Shown here in pieces: positions 11,684 through 22,089 of a DNA stretch of 64,000 bases. The stretch is from the NCBI GenBank assembly GCA_905182985.1, contig CAJJDN010000067.1, positions 272,452-336,451 on the forward strand. Reading direction: 5' to 3'. The translations under genes and the position numbers were made by a program. The notes under the pieces were generated by a model that was not told the DNA's origin, searched no databases, and saw only the letters and a list, made by a program, of their open reading frames with translations. The stretch comes from Paramecium sonneborni (taxonomy: Eukaryota > Ciliophora > Oligohymenophorea > Peniculida > Parameciidae). The stretch's first letter is position 1. Each line of letters starts with the position of its first letter.

Positions 11684-12587
11684 TCATTAATCTTATTATT
11701 ATTATTTTGACTTTAATTCTAAAAAGAATTATTCAATTAAGGTAAGCCAATCATTTTAAGGCTTTTTTTCTGAAATGTAACTTAAAACCTTCTCTATATT
11801 AATTTATGAGATTTTAAATTAATGTTATTATAAAAATTTAATCGCTTTTCCTGTGTTTGCAATATCAATTCTTTATTAAACAGTGTAATTTTAACAATAG
11901 ATTACTTTCTAATTATTTGTGGTCCTATCTTAATTACTTAAAAATATTTATCCATTATGCCCTAAAATCATATTAACATTGTTATTTAGCTTGATAAAAT
12001 GTCTTTTTTATTTAACAATCAAATAATGATTAACCTTACTAAGAAGTCCATTTTCAATTTTACCATACTTAAGTCCTCTAGTGTGAAGGTTAATTGATTT
12101 ATCATTATTAATAGCTAAAATATATTGATTAAGTATAATTACAATGAATTTCTGCACAGATTAAATCATTTTCAGCAAATATTTAACGCATATTCATTTC
12201 ATCATCCTCTGTTTTTTGTCTCTAATAATTAAAGATTATTTTACTTATTCAGGTAAATAAGTAGAATTCAAATGAAGAGTAGCTTCTGAACTAGAATCTA
12301 TATTCACAATCCATTTTTTATCTCTAATTTAAACAATTTAACCTATTACAATTTCACCAATTTATGGTTAATAACTACATTTAATTGGCTTTATCATAAT
12401 CAATCTAAAATTAATTGAGTATTGATAACTTGTTTGTTTAATTAATTGTTCCTGTTGTGCTGGAGAATATTTTTCCTTACTCTTCATAAGTATTAGTTCC
12501 ACTAATAAATCCAGGTTCATCAGATAATAAATCTCCCGGTAAGTAAACTTCTTTATTATCATGATGCAAATTTTCCTCTATTTACAT
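11684..12587 (-). CDS. EXOSC2: RNA exosome cap subunit Rrp4/EXOSC2
   Basis: 275 aa with three short introns (25, 23 and 28 nt). Each is needed to keep frame and together they give an exact codon count. The N-terminal domain reads VYLPGDLLSDEPGFISGTN, the Rrp4 signature. An S1 domain follows (IGEIVIGQIVQIRDKKWIVN). The KH-like part begins with SINLHTRGLKYGKI, a strongly conserved Rrp4 segment, and ends with HNGQIFL. Rrp4 is one of three cap proteins on the nine-subunit exosome core that degrades and trims RNA in nucleus and cytoplasm. The start codon immediately precedes the conserved domain. The C-terminal Gln-rich tail is species specific. Confidence 0.92.
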
Positions 12588-13012
12588 TTTAATTGATATT
12601 TAGATTAATAATTTCTTTATACAATAATTATAATATAATAATTATAAATTATATAATATGAAATTGTGACTCAATTAAATCTAAACAGATATGAAAGAAT
12701 CCAATTTAGTTGAGAACATAATATCTAACATTAATAATTAATGATATATAGGAAATTATATAAAATTAGATAATACTAAAATGTGTGCATTAGTATTTAA
12801 AATTAATATGTAAAATATAAATCTTAAGTATGTATTTGATTTAATTATATTTTGAAATGAAAGTCTATAAATTTGTTTGATTTGACCGAGATTATTATAA
12901 AATGAGAGAAATAGAAATGCATTAATTTGATAAAGTTTAAAGAGATTGTTCCATTTATAAAAATGAGTTATAAATTGGAATTTTCCAGAAAATAATAATA
13001 AAATAAATAAAA
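12588..13012. other. Divergent intergenic region
   Basis: 425 bp between the divergently transcribed Rrp4 and secreted-protein genes, presumably two promoters. A minus-strand frame rich in Phe, Ile and Leu exists here but has AT-rich noncoding composition, so it is not annotated as a gene. Confidence 0.4.
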
Positions 13013-13819
13013 ATGACACGTATTACAAGTATACTGCTACTTTCACTAATGCTTGTTTCAACATAAGCTTACTTTTAAGATAAATAACACAGAGAAGAAG
13101 CTAAATAATTCTTTTTGAATTTTATAAAAGAATTTACAAATTAATATACCGCTATTTCAGGTGAAGGTTTGGATTATATGGGAGCTATGAAATTGGCTTT
13201 GGATTATTGGATTACATAAATAAGAGTTCACAATTTTGGTGAATTAAAAGTAAAAATAAGAAATAAAATAAGGTTGATTATGATGTGGATCATGATATTT
13301 TAGAAATATCAGCACCAAGTTTCAACATTGATGTGATAGTAGAGAATAAATATACAATTCCTTTAAAAATTGAAGAGTATTTTAAATAAATAAATTTTAG
13401 TTTGTTTGTTTCAATAATTTTCAATATTGGTCCAACTCATTTTAGATGTGCAGAAGTAGAAATAGATTATGGATCTGTTTCTTTGGATGTGAATGTCGTA
13501 ATAGAATATATAACTAAACAATTGTTATCTTTAGACATCATTAAATCAGCAATAAAGAAATCAGAGGCTCCAATTAAAAATCTTTTAGTCAATACACTTA
13601 GGGTATATTTATTGATTGAATAATATAAAGAATAACCATTAAAGATTACATGGATTAGTAAATGAATTGAGAACAGGTTCATTAAACCCAGGAGCACTTT
13701 TAGCTTAATTACCAAATGTACCATTCACTAGAGTAGAAAATGGAGAATATATTATAAATATTAGATAAATTTTCAGTTTTGAATCTTAGAAGGAGAAAGA
13801 AAAGAAAGACGATCTTTGA
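13013..13819 (+). CDS. Secreted protein, unknown function
   Basis: 251 aa after two introns (23 and 28 nt), with an exact codon count. A cleavable signal peptide is clear (SILLLSLMLVSTQAYF). The mature part looks like a compact alpha/beta domain (MGAMKLALDYWITQIRVHNF, then beta segments ISAPSFNIDVIVENKY and FRCAEVEIDYGSVSLDVNVV) with a single Cys, and ends in a very charged tail (EKEKKDDL). It has no ER-retention signal. No known family was recognised. It lies between Rrp4 and a CRAL-TRIO gene with only 71 bp to the latter. Confidence 0.65.
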
Positions 13820-13890
13820 ATTTAAATATATATATATATGAAATTGTCAAATGTCTTATTAAGGGTTTATTTTGATAATAAATTTAACTA

Positions 13891-15472
13891 ATGATTGATT
13901 ATTCATACCTTGCTCCTCCAAAAGAAGCTCATGAGATTGTTCATACAAGTAAATAATTCAATTTTGATTTTTAGAGGATTATATCAAGTATTAATAGAAA
14001 GAGTAGGGAGTTAGGAGAATCTTTGAAACAGTTGTTTATGATTAGTTTGAAATGGAGAAGGTTAAAGAACTTAAGGAAGAGATAAAAAAATAGAAAATAA
14101 TACTTTCTTCTGAGTAAAAATATCTAAATATTAGTTTAGTTGGAAGGAAAGTGATTATTTAAGAATTAGTTATGCTGGGAGATTCAATAAGAAAGAAGTA
14201 ATAAAAGTATAAAATTGTTTATATAAAAGAAACTTCAATAACATATAGCTTGGAGGTGTAATAAGATTTATTAGGAAATTAATTCTCATTCAGAATAGTT
14301 GTTAAAAGAAGGAATCTGTTATCTTTTGGGTAGAGATAAACAATTCAGGCCAATTATTATAATGAATGCCCATTAAATAGATTAAAAAAAAGTACATCAT
14401 AAGTCCACCATATGCTTAGCATGATAAAGAATAAATCTTATAAGTTTTATCATTTCTTCTGGGAATAGTAAAGAAGAATATGTTAATTCCAGGAAAGGTG
14501 GAAACTTGGGTATTTCTCTTAGACACTGGTAATTTAGGAGGTTAAGGTTTGTAATAGAAAGTTTTGGAAGTGTTAATTGATGGATTGAGTACTAATTTTT
14601 CAGGTTATCTTGAAAGAATGTTTGTATTAAATCCTTCAAGTGGAATTAACTTTTTGTGGCAATCAATTAAAACAATTTTGGATCCAGAGACTATTAATAA
14701 AATTAGTTTTCTTCAATAAAAAGAATTTAAATAATTAAAAGAATATATAGAACCAAATTAATTGGAATAAAAATTTGGAGGCAATCAAGTCAATTTAACA
14801 AAATTTTGGTATTTATATATTCTAATTAGGCCACCTTACAATTTGGATTTGCCAGATGGATATACAAAAAAAGATAATAAATCTACTCAAAAATAGGAAA
14901 TAAAAATTTAAAATATGAAAATTGAAGAAGAGGAAGAAAATGATCCATATGATTAAGTAGAGTTTAATTTAAACGATTTTATGAAATAGTAATAACAAAT
15001 ATATTATGGAGTTTCTAATAATGATAATAATAATAAACAATTATAAATTTAAGATGAAGAATAAATTGATAAAAAATAAGATGAATTTCCAAACAGATTT
15101 ATTTAAGAAAGAGAACATTAAACTAATCCTTAATAAATAAATAATTAATAGATAATTTTGGATGAACCTGAATAACCAGATCTATAATAATAAATAGTTC
15201 ATTAAGAGGAAGAGAAAAAATAAAATGTTCACTAAAATTAAGAAATTAAAGAAAGTACTGAGTAAGTTTTTTTGACTGAAAGATAAAAAAACTGCTAATA
15301 GTTAGGCAATAATGATACAGAATAAAATAAAATATTAACACATGATGAATAAGGATTTAACTCATCTGCAAACAAATTAAATGAAGAAAGCAATGTAGAA
15401 AATATATAGATTTTGCATTTAGATCCTGTGAATAATGATAAAGGATGTTGTTAAAAATGTGAAATATTTTGA
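13891..15472 (+). CDS. CRAL-TRIO (Sec14-like) domain protein with frameshift and CaaX-like end
   Basis: About 518 aa if one missing base is supplied. A 26-nt intron lies near the start. After a coiled N-terminal region, the lipid-binding lobe of a CRAL-TRIO domain is recognisable: NMLIPGKVETWVFLLDTGNLG, then VLEVLIDGL, YLERMFVLNPSSG and a helix ending IEPNQLEQKFGGN, the last being the classic Sec14 element before the gate. The frame is broken in an A8 run at 14384-14391; one extra A would restore continuity. The C-terminal ~200 residues are disordered and acidic or Gln-rich, and the protein ends GCCQKCEIF, so the last four residues (CEIF) could form a prenylation box. The likely role is phosphoinositide or lipid transfer at a membrane; the ligand is unknown. 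Confidence 0.75.
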
Positions 15473-15562
15473 TATTAAAATACATTTATAATACTTATAT
15501 TCTCAAATTTAATTAACTTAATAAGTAATTGAGACATCAATATAAATTATTACTTCAGAAAT

Positions 15563-16426
15563 TCATTTAATCTCAATATATTCTTTTGTCTAATGCTGGT
15601 CAAAAGAACATATTTTTGTATACAGTTAAAATTAGTAAATAAGATTCTAGGATTTCGCCTTAATTTTTGATTTATCCATAGATTCTATGAATTTTTATAT
15701 AATTTATTTTCCTTTGTTGATTTCATAAATGTTGAAAACGTTTTAAATATAATTAGTATATTTTGTAGAATAACATGTAAATTTTATTTAAAATTTAAAA
15801 TAGGGATATAATTGTTGAAATATTCTATTTTTTCCTAAATATTTTTTAATCTCAACTGTTAGTTTCTATTAATAAAGATATCATTTGTTTTATAATTTAG
15901 AGGCTTTAAATAAAAATTGATTAATATAGTAAGGGCTTGAAAATAAGATTATTTAGCAATGAAAAATCCATTAAGAACGCATTTTCTAAATAAAGATTAC
16001 ATTATAAAATGGAAGATTTTCATCTAATTAAATATGAACTAATTTCGGATAAGCCAATAATAACTTTTGTAATATAAACATCTTAATTTTGGGTAGTGTT
16101 AAATTCTTTAGACTTTTTTAAATTAAGTCATAGTATACTAGAATTAGTTATTTATTCTATTAAATTGTTCGTGTTCTTCTAAATTCTGAATAGCTGACAA
16201 TGTTTGCTTTGAATTTAGCCTAAGATGTAGGCTAATCATCGATTAATTAGATTGTTGCTAAATATATATATTATCTTAATATTTGTTGTATTTGTTGAAA
16301 ATAGATTATTAAATACCTGATGAGGATATAAAAGGATAATTTACTTAATAAGTTATAAAGATAGTTCTTTTGGTAGTAGATTTGATTAATACTGAATGGA
16401 ATGTATTTCTTAATCAATTCTGCAAT
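15563..16426 (-). pseudogene. Possible gene relic: long frame broken by one TGA
   Basis: On the minus strand one frame stays open for about 181 codons (16426-15884), meets a single TGA (15881-15883) and continues in the same frame for about 105 codons to TGA 15563-15565. No GT...AG intron can remove the internal TGA, since the surrounding stretch has no suitable GT. No start ATG is seen. The translation is poor in Gly, Asp and Glu, with a mostly aliphatic and Tyr-rich first part, so it may be chance in AT-rich DNA. A decayed gene is the alternative. The rest of the 1-kb gap between the CRAL-TRIO and channel genes shows nothing else. Confidence 0.25.
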
Positions 16427-16516
16427 TCATGAAATAAAGGAATAATATTAAAAATGAGTGAGTATATGTCTAGAATAATAGTATATTATAGTTTGTGGAT
16501 AAATAATTATTATAAA

Positions 16517-19255
16517 ATGAGTATTTTTGAATCTCAAAATGCTATTGAAGATATGAGAAACAATATAGGGAGATAAGAAAATTTATCTAATATTTATAAA
16601 GAAGTAGGAAGTCCTTCAGAGCATTCTTATTAAAGGTTTATTATACTGAGATAATTGTAGTTATTTTTCTCCAAGCAACAGTTTTATGAAGGGTAGCAAA
16701 AATAATGTTTTGATAAATAAATCTCTTGAGCTTGTAACAACATAACCATTAGGGTATTAACAATTTAATTTAAGTCTAACTCGTGTATGGAAGAGTAATG
16801 GTTTGATAATTATTACTATGATTATGAGATTTTTATACACATTGAAATTGTAAACAGAATCGATGAAATACAAGTTATTAAACAAAAGGATATTTACAAT
16901 AATTTAGGATGTTTCATCAGATTATTTAAATATTGTACGTTATCGGAAAAATAAATATCATATGAAGGGAAGGTCAGAATTTTAAGTGCAATATTCTTAG
17001 TTTAAGAAATAAATTAGATCAATTTTTGAATATTATGGGGGTTTCATTCCAATATTTTAACCAGATCAAAGATTTATAATGTACTATGAGTTCTGTTTAA
17101 TAATATCTATTTTATTAAACTTATTTTATGTGCCTATAAATATAAGTTTCTTAAATCAAGATATATCAATATTTTTTGACGCCTTTCCAACAGTATTACA
17201 AATCATATGGATTTTAATTCAATTTAATCTTTCATTCTATGAAGATTAGATAATGAAGAAAAGTAGAATTGATATAGCAAGCAACTATGTGAGGAGCTAT
17301 TTTTTATTAGATTTATTAATAGTTTTGATGACATACATGTAGATACTTTATGGTTATTTCATTCCATTAATATAAGTAATTTTGAGAATTCCTCTTCTGA
17401 TTAGAATATTGGATTAATTTGAATATAATACAAATTTTAAAGAAAATTTAGCAGCTGTATTTGATTTGATAAAACTGATTGTAATGTTAATTTTTATAAT
17501 TCATTGTTGTGCTTGTAGTTGGCATTATTTGGGTGTTTATGAAATGTAGAACTATGTTTCTGGAAAGAATTGGTTAGAGTATTACGATATAAGTCATTTA
17601 AATTGGATAGAGCAGTAATACTATCATAATAAACTAAAGATACATAGCATCCTTGTACTTCAGTGTAATAACTACATTAACAGTAGGATATGGTGATCTT
17701 ACTCCACAATCAGCCTATGAACAAATATTCGTAATATTAGTTGCCATGAGTTTATGTGGTATGTTAGGTTATACTATTTCTAATATTGGTGAAATCTATA
17801 GATCTATGAATGAAAAGAAATAGTAATATAAGACATAAATGAAAGCAATCGAATAGATTATAAGACAACGAAAATTAAATGATAAATTGTCGATTAAAGT
17901 CAGAAAATATTATCAACATTTATTTCAATAAGAATAATAGGAGAATTCATTAGGAGAATAATTATTAACCAAATTAACAAAAAATCTAGAAGAGGAAGTG
18001 ATGATTGATTCTTATAAAAATATTCTAATGAACTCTTATCTATTACGATAATTCAAATAATCAACAGTAGAATAATTATGTACTAAAGTAAAAGTCTTAA
18101 AATTGCAACCAGGAGATGAGGTTGTCAAAGCATAACAATTTGCTGATCATCTAATCTTCTTATTGAGTGGAGAACTTACTTTATTAGGACATAATTCAAG
18201 ATAACCTATAGTTTTAAAATAATTGACTGGAGGAACTGTTATTGGAGAATAAGAATTTACTGAGTAAGGATTCTATGATTATATTATTATAAGTTAAGGA
18301 TATAGTAAGATAGCAGCTATATCTAGAATTGCATTTTATGAAATATTATAATATGATAGATAAGAGTTCGAAAAGATGTGTAAAATTAGAGATTAATATA
18401 AATTTAGTATAAGGAAAAAAAATGTTATAGGAAGAACTTGTGAAATCTGTGGATGGACTCATGGGTACTTACAATGTCCTATGACATTTTATTAGGTCGA
18501 CAAATTGAAATTGTTGACTTATCATCGATAAAATCATGATTAACAAAGGATGTTTTATAAAGATTTTAGAAGATCTAGAAAATTCAATACTTTAACTGAA
18601 CTATTACATATTCAAAATACTTGTTTAGATTTTATGATCAGCTAAAAATTAGTTGATGGAATGTAATCAATTTATTTAGATATTTAGACCAAATCAGGAT
18701 CAAAATGAAGAAGCTAATCAAGGATTAAAATTTAATATTTAAGATTTGGAATCCTCAAATTTCAGTTCCTGTAAATCAATCCAAGAGGATATCAAAGAAA
18801 ATATTAATTCTATTATGAAATCTCCGACTAATAGTTCTAAATTTTAATTCATCTGTAAATAGATTGATTAATAACGGGAGTAATTGTAAAGGTAATCCTT
18901 TGCCAGAAAAAGCATCAAGAAACAATCTTTGATAATAGATCACAATTTAAGGAGGACAGAAAAAGAAGATGATATCAAGGAATATATTGATGAAATTTTA
19001 GAAAAAATGAATATACATTAAAAAGAAAAAGAGAAATCTTTAGTTTCTACTCATTCTAAAGATACCTATAATCCAGATTTAGAATTTGAAGTTATGTAGT
19101 CTTATAAATATTACTTTCCTTAATTTAATATAGACAATATACTTGAACGAGTAAATTAATCCTATGAAAAATTTATGCAAAAAAATAAGAAAAATTCCAT
19201 TCGTATTTTTGTTAATCGCAGAAAATTGAAGAGGAAAATTATGGTTTAGGATTGA
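16517..19255 (+). CDS. Cyclic-nucleotide-gated/HCN-type K+ channel
   Basis: 887 aa after three 25-nt introns (one at 17615-17639). Six membrane segments precede the pore. The pore helix and filter read SLYFSVITTLTVGYGDLTP, the K+-selective GYGD type. S6 is followed by a C-linker (KAIEQIIRQRKLNDKLS). A cNMP-binding domain spans about residues 505-600 (LKLQPGDEVV, FLLSGELTLLG, GGTVIGEQEFTEQG). The canonical cassette Arg is absent, so nucleotide binding is doubtful. The S4 region (VILRIPLLIRILDQF) carries few Arg/Lys, so voltage sensing may be weak. After the cNBD is a CEICGW...C zinc-like knuckle and a long charged tail. Ciliates have hundreds of such channels controlling membrane potential and swimming. 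Confidence 0.88.
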
Positions 19256-19274
19256 AAATAATTATTTATTATGT

Positions 19275-19757
19275 ATGATATTAATATTTTTATTTATGAT
19301 TCAAACTCAATAATCTAAAGAAGAGACTTTTCTTTAAATCACAAAAAATATAAGTTAAGTAAACATTGATAATGAGGGGACCTTTAAATATATTCTAATT
19401 TTATTAGAGGACAATTAAAATCAAGAATTTTATTTTGTAAGAGGTCTAAAATAGTATGATTATCATGCCTAAAATTTTAAACACTTTTGTAATGAAGCCA
19501 AAAATAATTTGAAATGGTCAGAATTCACATTTAATTTGGAAACTGGAACAATAATGGCTGAATTAAATGGTCATAAATTTAGCTTTAAATGTGTTGGAGG
19601 GGGGAGACTAAAACATTCAGTTAGTTAATAAGCATTAGAAATTTATGGATATTCTTAATCTTATGGACAATGTGATCATAAAATATCCTTGAATGTAATA
19701 AGAACAGTTTATCAATATTTGGACAAGAATGTTATTACAAGAAACGATGGTTATTGA
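19275..19757 (+). CDS. PHPT1: Protein histidine phosphatase (PHPT1/janus family)
   Basis: Single exon, 160 aa. The family blocks are all present: GTFKYILILLED near the N-terminus, YHAQNFKHF containing the catalytic His, the phosphate-loop-like VGGGRLKH, then EIYGYSQSYGQCDH, and the C-terminal NDGY typical of PHPT1. It should dephosphorylate phosphohistidine on proteins. The N-terminus (MILIFLFMIQTQQ) is more hydrophobic than in animals and could be a signal or anchor, but the other upstream ATG (19271) leads to an early stop, so 19275 is the only usable start. It begins only 20 bp after the channel stop codon, on the same strand. Confidence 0.9.
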
Positions 19758-19780
19758 TAATAACAAAAAAATATTGTATT

Positions 19781-21623
19781 TCATTAAATAAATGGATTTA
19801 TGTATCCACCATTAGCTTAATAAAGATGAGTTCCAATTCCAAATTATTTATGATTATTTAATGGTTCTATGTTTTTCTTTAAATTCCATAATTAACATGA
19901 CAAAGCAATCTTTAAAACAATGACAAAATAGCTAACAATAATAGTTATTCTCTAAGATACGATAAGCTATGATTCTTATTGTGGATTATCTTTCTTATTT
20001 TAATTCCACCAAACCTATTAATTATAATTTAGATATTTTTACTCCAGAATAAGCAGCTAACCAGGAAACATCAAACAACAAAGTCAAAATAATGAGAATT
20101 GCAAATATATTTAAATGATTCTTTTCAAAATAATTAAGGCCTACAATTAAAGAAGTACTTAAAGCAATAGTGATATTTACAAAATCAGTTTTAACCCAAC
20201 ATAAATAGATGCTACTTAGCAAATAAAATAAAATAAATATGGCTGTTATTTTCATATCTTTAGTTACATGATCATACCCATAATTTGCTTTTTATTTTAG
20301 ATCATGTCTTGCTGGATAATCAATCTCTGGATGTACTGTTGTAACACTTTCAGGAGGTTGATTCAATATTTGTAAAACTCTACTATCACTCAATTAAGGA
20401 GTCTTATAAATTGTTAAATCAATTTTCTTATCACCTTAATATACAATAGGTTTTGAGAATTCATGAACAAACATTAATTAAGGAGCATCAGAAACTATTA
20501 GTCTTTTTGGTTGTAATACTCCATTCTAAAAAGGTGCATAAAGATTCTTTAAATCATTCTCATATTGATCCTTCTCATCTTATTGATTTAGTATTTGTTA
20601 CTACATTACTTATTAAGCTTATTCATAGAACATTTACTATATTATATTCTATAATATAATACTTCATCAAGTAACAATTACAACTCTAATTATAAACTAC
20701 CACTACTCATTTAACCATGACGATCATAAATATTGAACCATTGATTATGTTTCATTTAATCTTCCAATTCTCTTAAACCAAAATGAACTTCCCCTATTAA
20801 ACTGCTTTTATTATTTACACTATCCAAAGTTAGTATTGATATATAACTTTGTTCATTTCCAGATTTTATTGGACTTATAATTTATTAAGCTTTTTTACAA
20901 TACAAAGGTTTCATCCCAAATAGGATTAAGTATATCATTATGTGCTAAACAAGAACTCTTTTTCTCTTAATTGAAATGGACTACTACATAAGGTTTATTT
21001 GTGGCATTTATCAATCCCTAATGTAAATTCTTAGCCCCTATCACTCGAATCTATAAAATTTATGATCGATTTTTATTTGTTAATTTTGCCAACTCTTCAG
21101 TTTGACTCATTAGAAATTCATTGGCTTTATTGATTTTTTCATTCAATATTATGTCTGCCTTAATTACGATTTCTATAAAATCTTCAATTTTAACCAATCC
21201 CTTGTAATTTTTTGGACAACGTTCAAGCAACTCGTCTGCTAATTCTCTATCAAATTATGTTTAAGCCATATTATCTAAAATACGCAAAAGAGATGTTTTA
21301 GTAACAATAAAGAAAGGTTCAAATCCTTTACATTAAAAACAAGCAGTCAGATAATCTTTGGCTTATTAATATTTGTTGCTCATTAACTGATATTTAATAA
21401 TATTTCTTAAGATGAAAATACAATCAATAAGTCCAAACTTATTCAATACTTATTGCATATCCATAAAATTTGTCAGAATTTTATAGATAAACAATTATTA
21501 GATATGTTCTAAATAAATATATAAGAAAATATATGCACAATTATTTACATTTCTAAAAAGGGATAGAATTTATTTCCTTCTTAATTTAAACTATCATCAC
21601 ATATCCTTAAGTTTATGAAACAT
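19781..21623 (-). CDS. EF-hand-like/C2-domain protein with four C-terminal TM helices
   Basis: 580 aa with four introns (21, 25, 26 and 28 nt) and an exact codon count. Residues ~1-185 are helical, with a degenerate EF-hand-like pair (TSLLRILDNMAQTQFDRELA and KIEDFIEIVIKA) lacking a full Ca2+ loop. A C2 domain follows: ILQIRVIGAKNL, NKPYVVVHF, LNPIWDETFVF, SLIGEVHFGLREL, QWFNIYDRHG. The C-terminus has four hydrophobic helices (IFILFYLLSSIYLCWV; ITIALSTSLIVGL; FAILIILTLLFDVSWLAAY; ITIIVSYFVIVLKIALSC). This suggests membrane-anchored, Ca2+/lipid-responsive tethering or trafficking, as in MCTP-type proteins, although the four-helix end differs. The last part alone faintly recalls AGTRAP. Family placement is uncertain. 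Confidence 0.7.
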
Positions 21624-21711
21624 CAAACATTAATAAATGCTCAATAATATTTAAGAATTAAGATTCTTATTAGATTATAAAATTCTTTGATAAGTAATTT
21701 CATCATCATAT

Positions 21712-22089
21712 TCACCAATCTAAATTAACTACTGAATGACTCCCATCACAGTTTGGATTTTTAGGATCAAATTATCTCTTACAACCACAGAGTAAAGCAC
21801 TTGATAGATTTAATTATCTAAAATTACTTTCCACTTCTTTTAGGTATTATTTTGACTGGCTCAAACCCTGTTCCTTCACACTATCCATCACAGAATGGTT
21901 GAGTAGAACCAAGACCACATGTACAATAATAGTATTCTATTCCTTATTCTAAAAACACTCTTTTTTTGAGAAGAACTTCATTACGTAAATGGGAATCTTG
22001 CTGCTACTTTGCTTGTACCAGTTTCAATAACTTTTTATTTGTCCTAATTCTACATATAAATATAGATATATAAATTAATTAAATTTCAT
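21712..22089 (-). CDS. Tandem CDGSH iron-sulfur protein (CISD3-like)
   Basis: About 108 aa with two introns; the 28-nt intron between the motifs restores frame. Motif 1 reads YCTCGLGSTQPFCDGQC (codons of CDGQC at 21878-21892). Motif 2 reads LCGCKRQFDPKNPNCDGSH (CDGSH at 21736-21750). Two CDGSH motifs in one short chain without a TM helix is the CISD3/Miner2 architecture, a mitochondrial monomer binding two 2Fe-2S clusters. Motif 2 is canonical (3Cys-1His). In motif 1 the ligand His is Cys. The predicted N-terminus begins at an ATG overlapping the stop codon of the upstream Myb gene, which is suspicious; the 5' exon and targeting sequence are therefore uncertain. Confidence 0.8.

Noticed and set aside
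12756..13019. Minus-strand Phe/Ile/Leu-rich ORF
   Set aside because: Composition is that of AT-rich noncoding DNA, it lies in a divergent promoter region and overlaps the start of a signal-peptide gene.
15881..15883. Selenocysteine or readthrough at the internal TGA
   Set aside because: No recognised selenoprotein family, no SECIS-like element identified, and the frame itself is of doubtful coding status.
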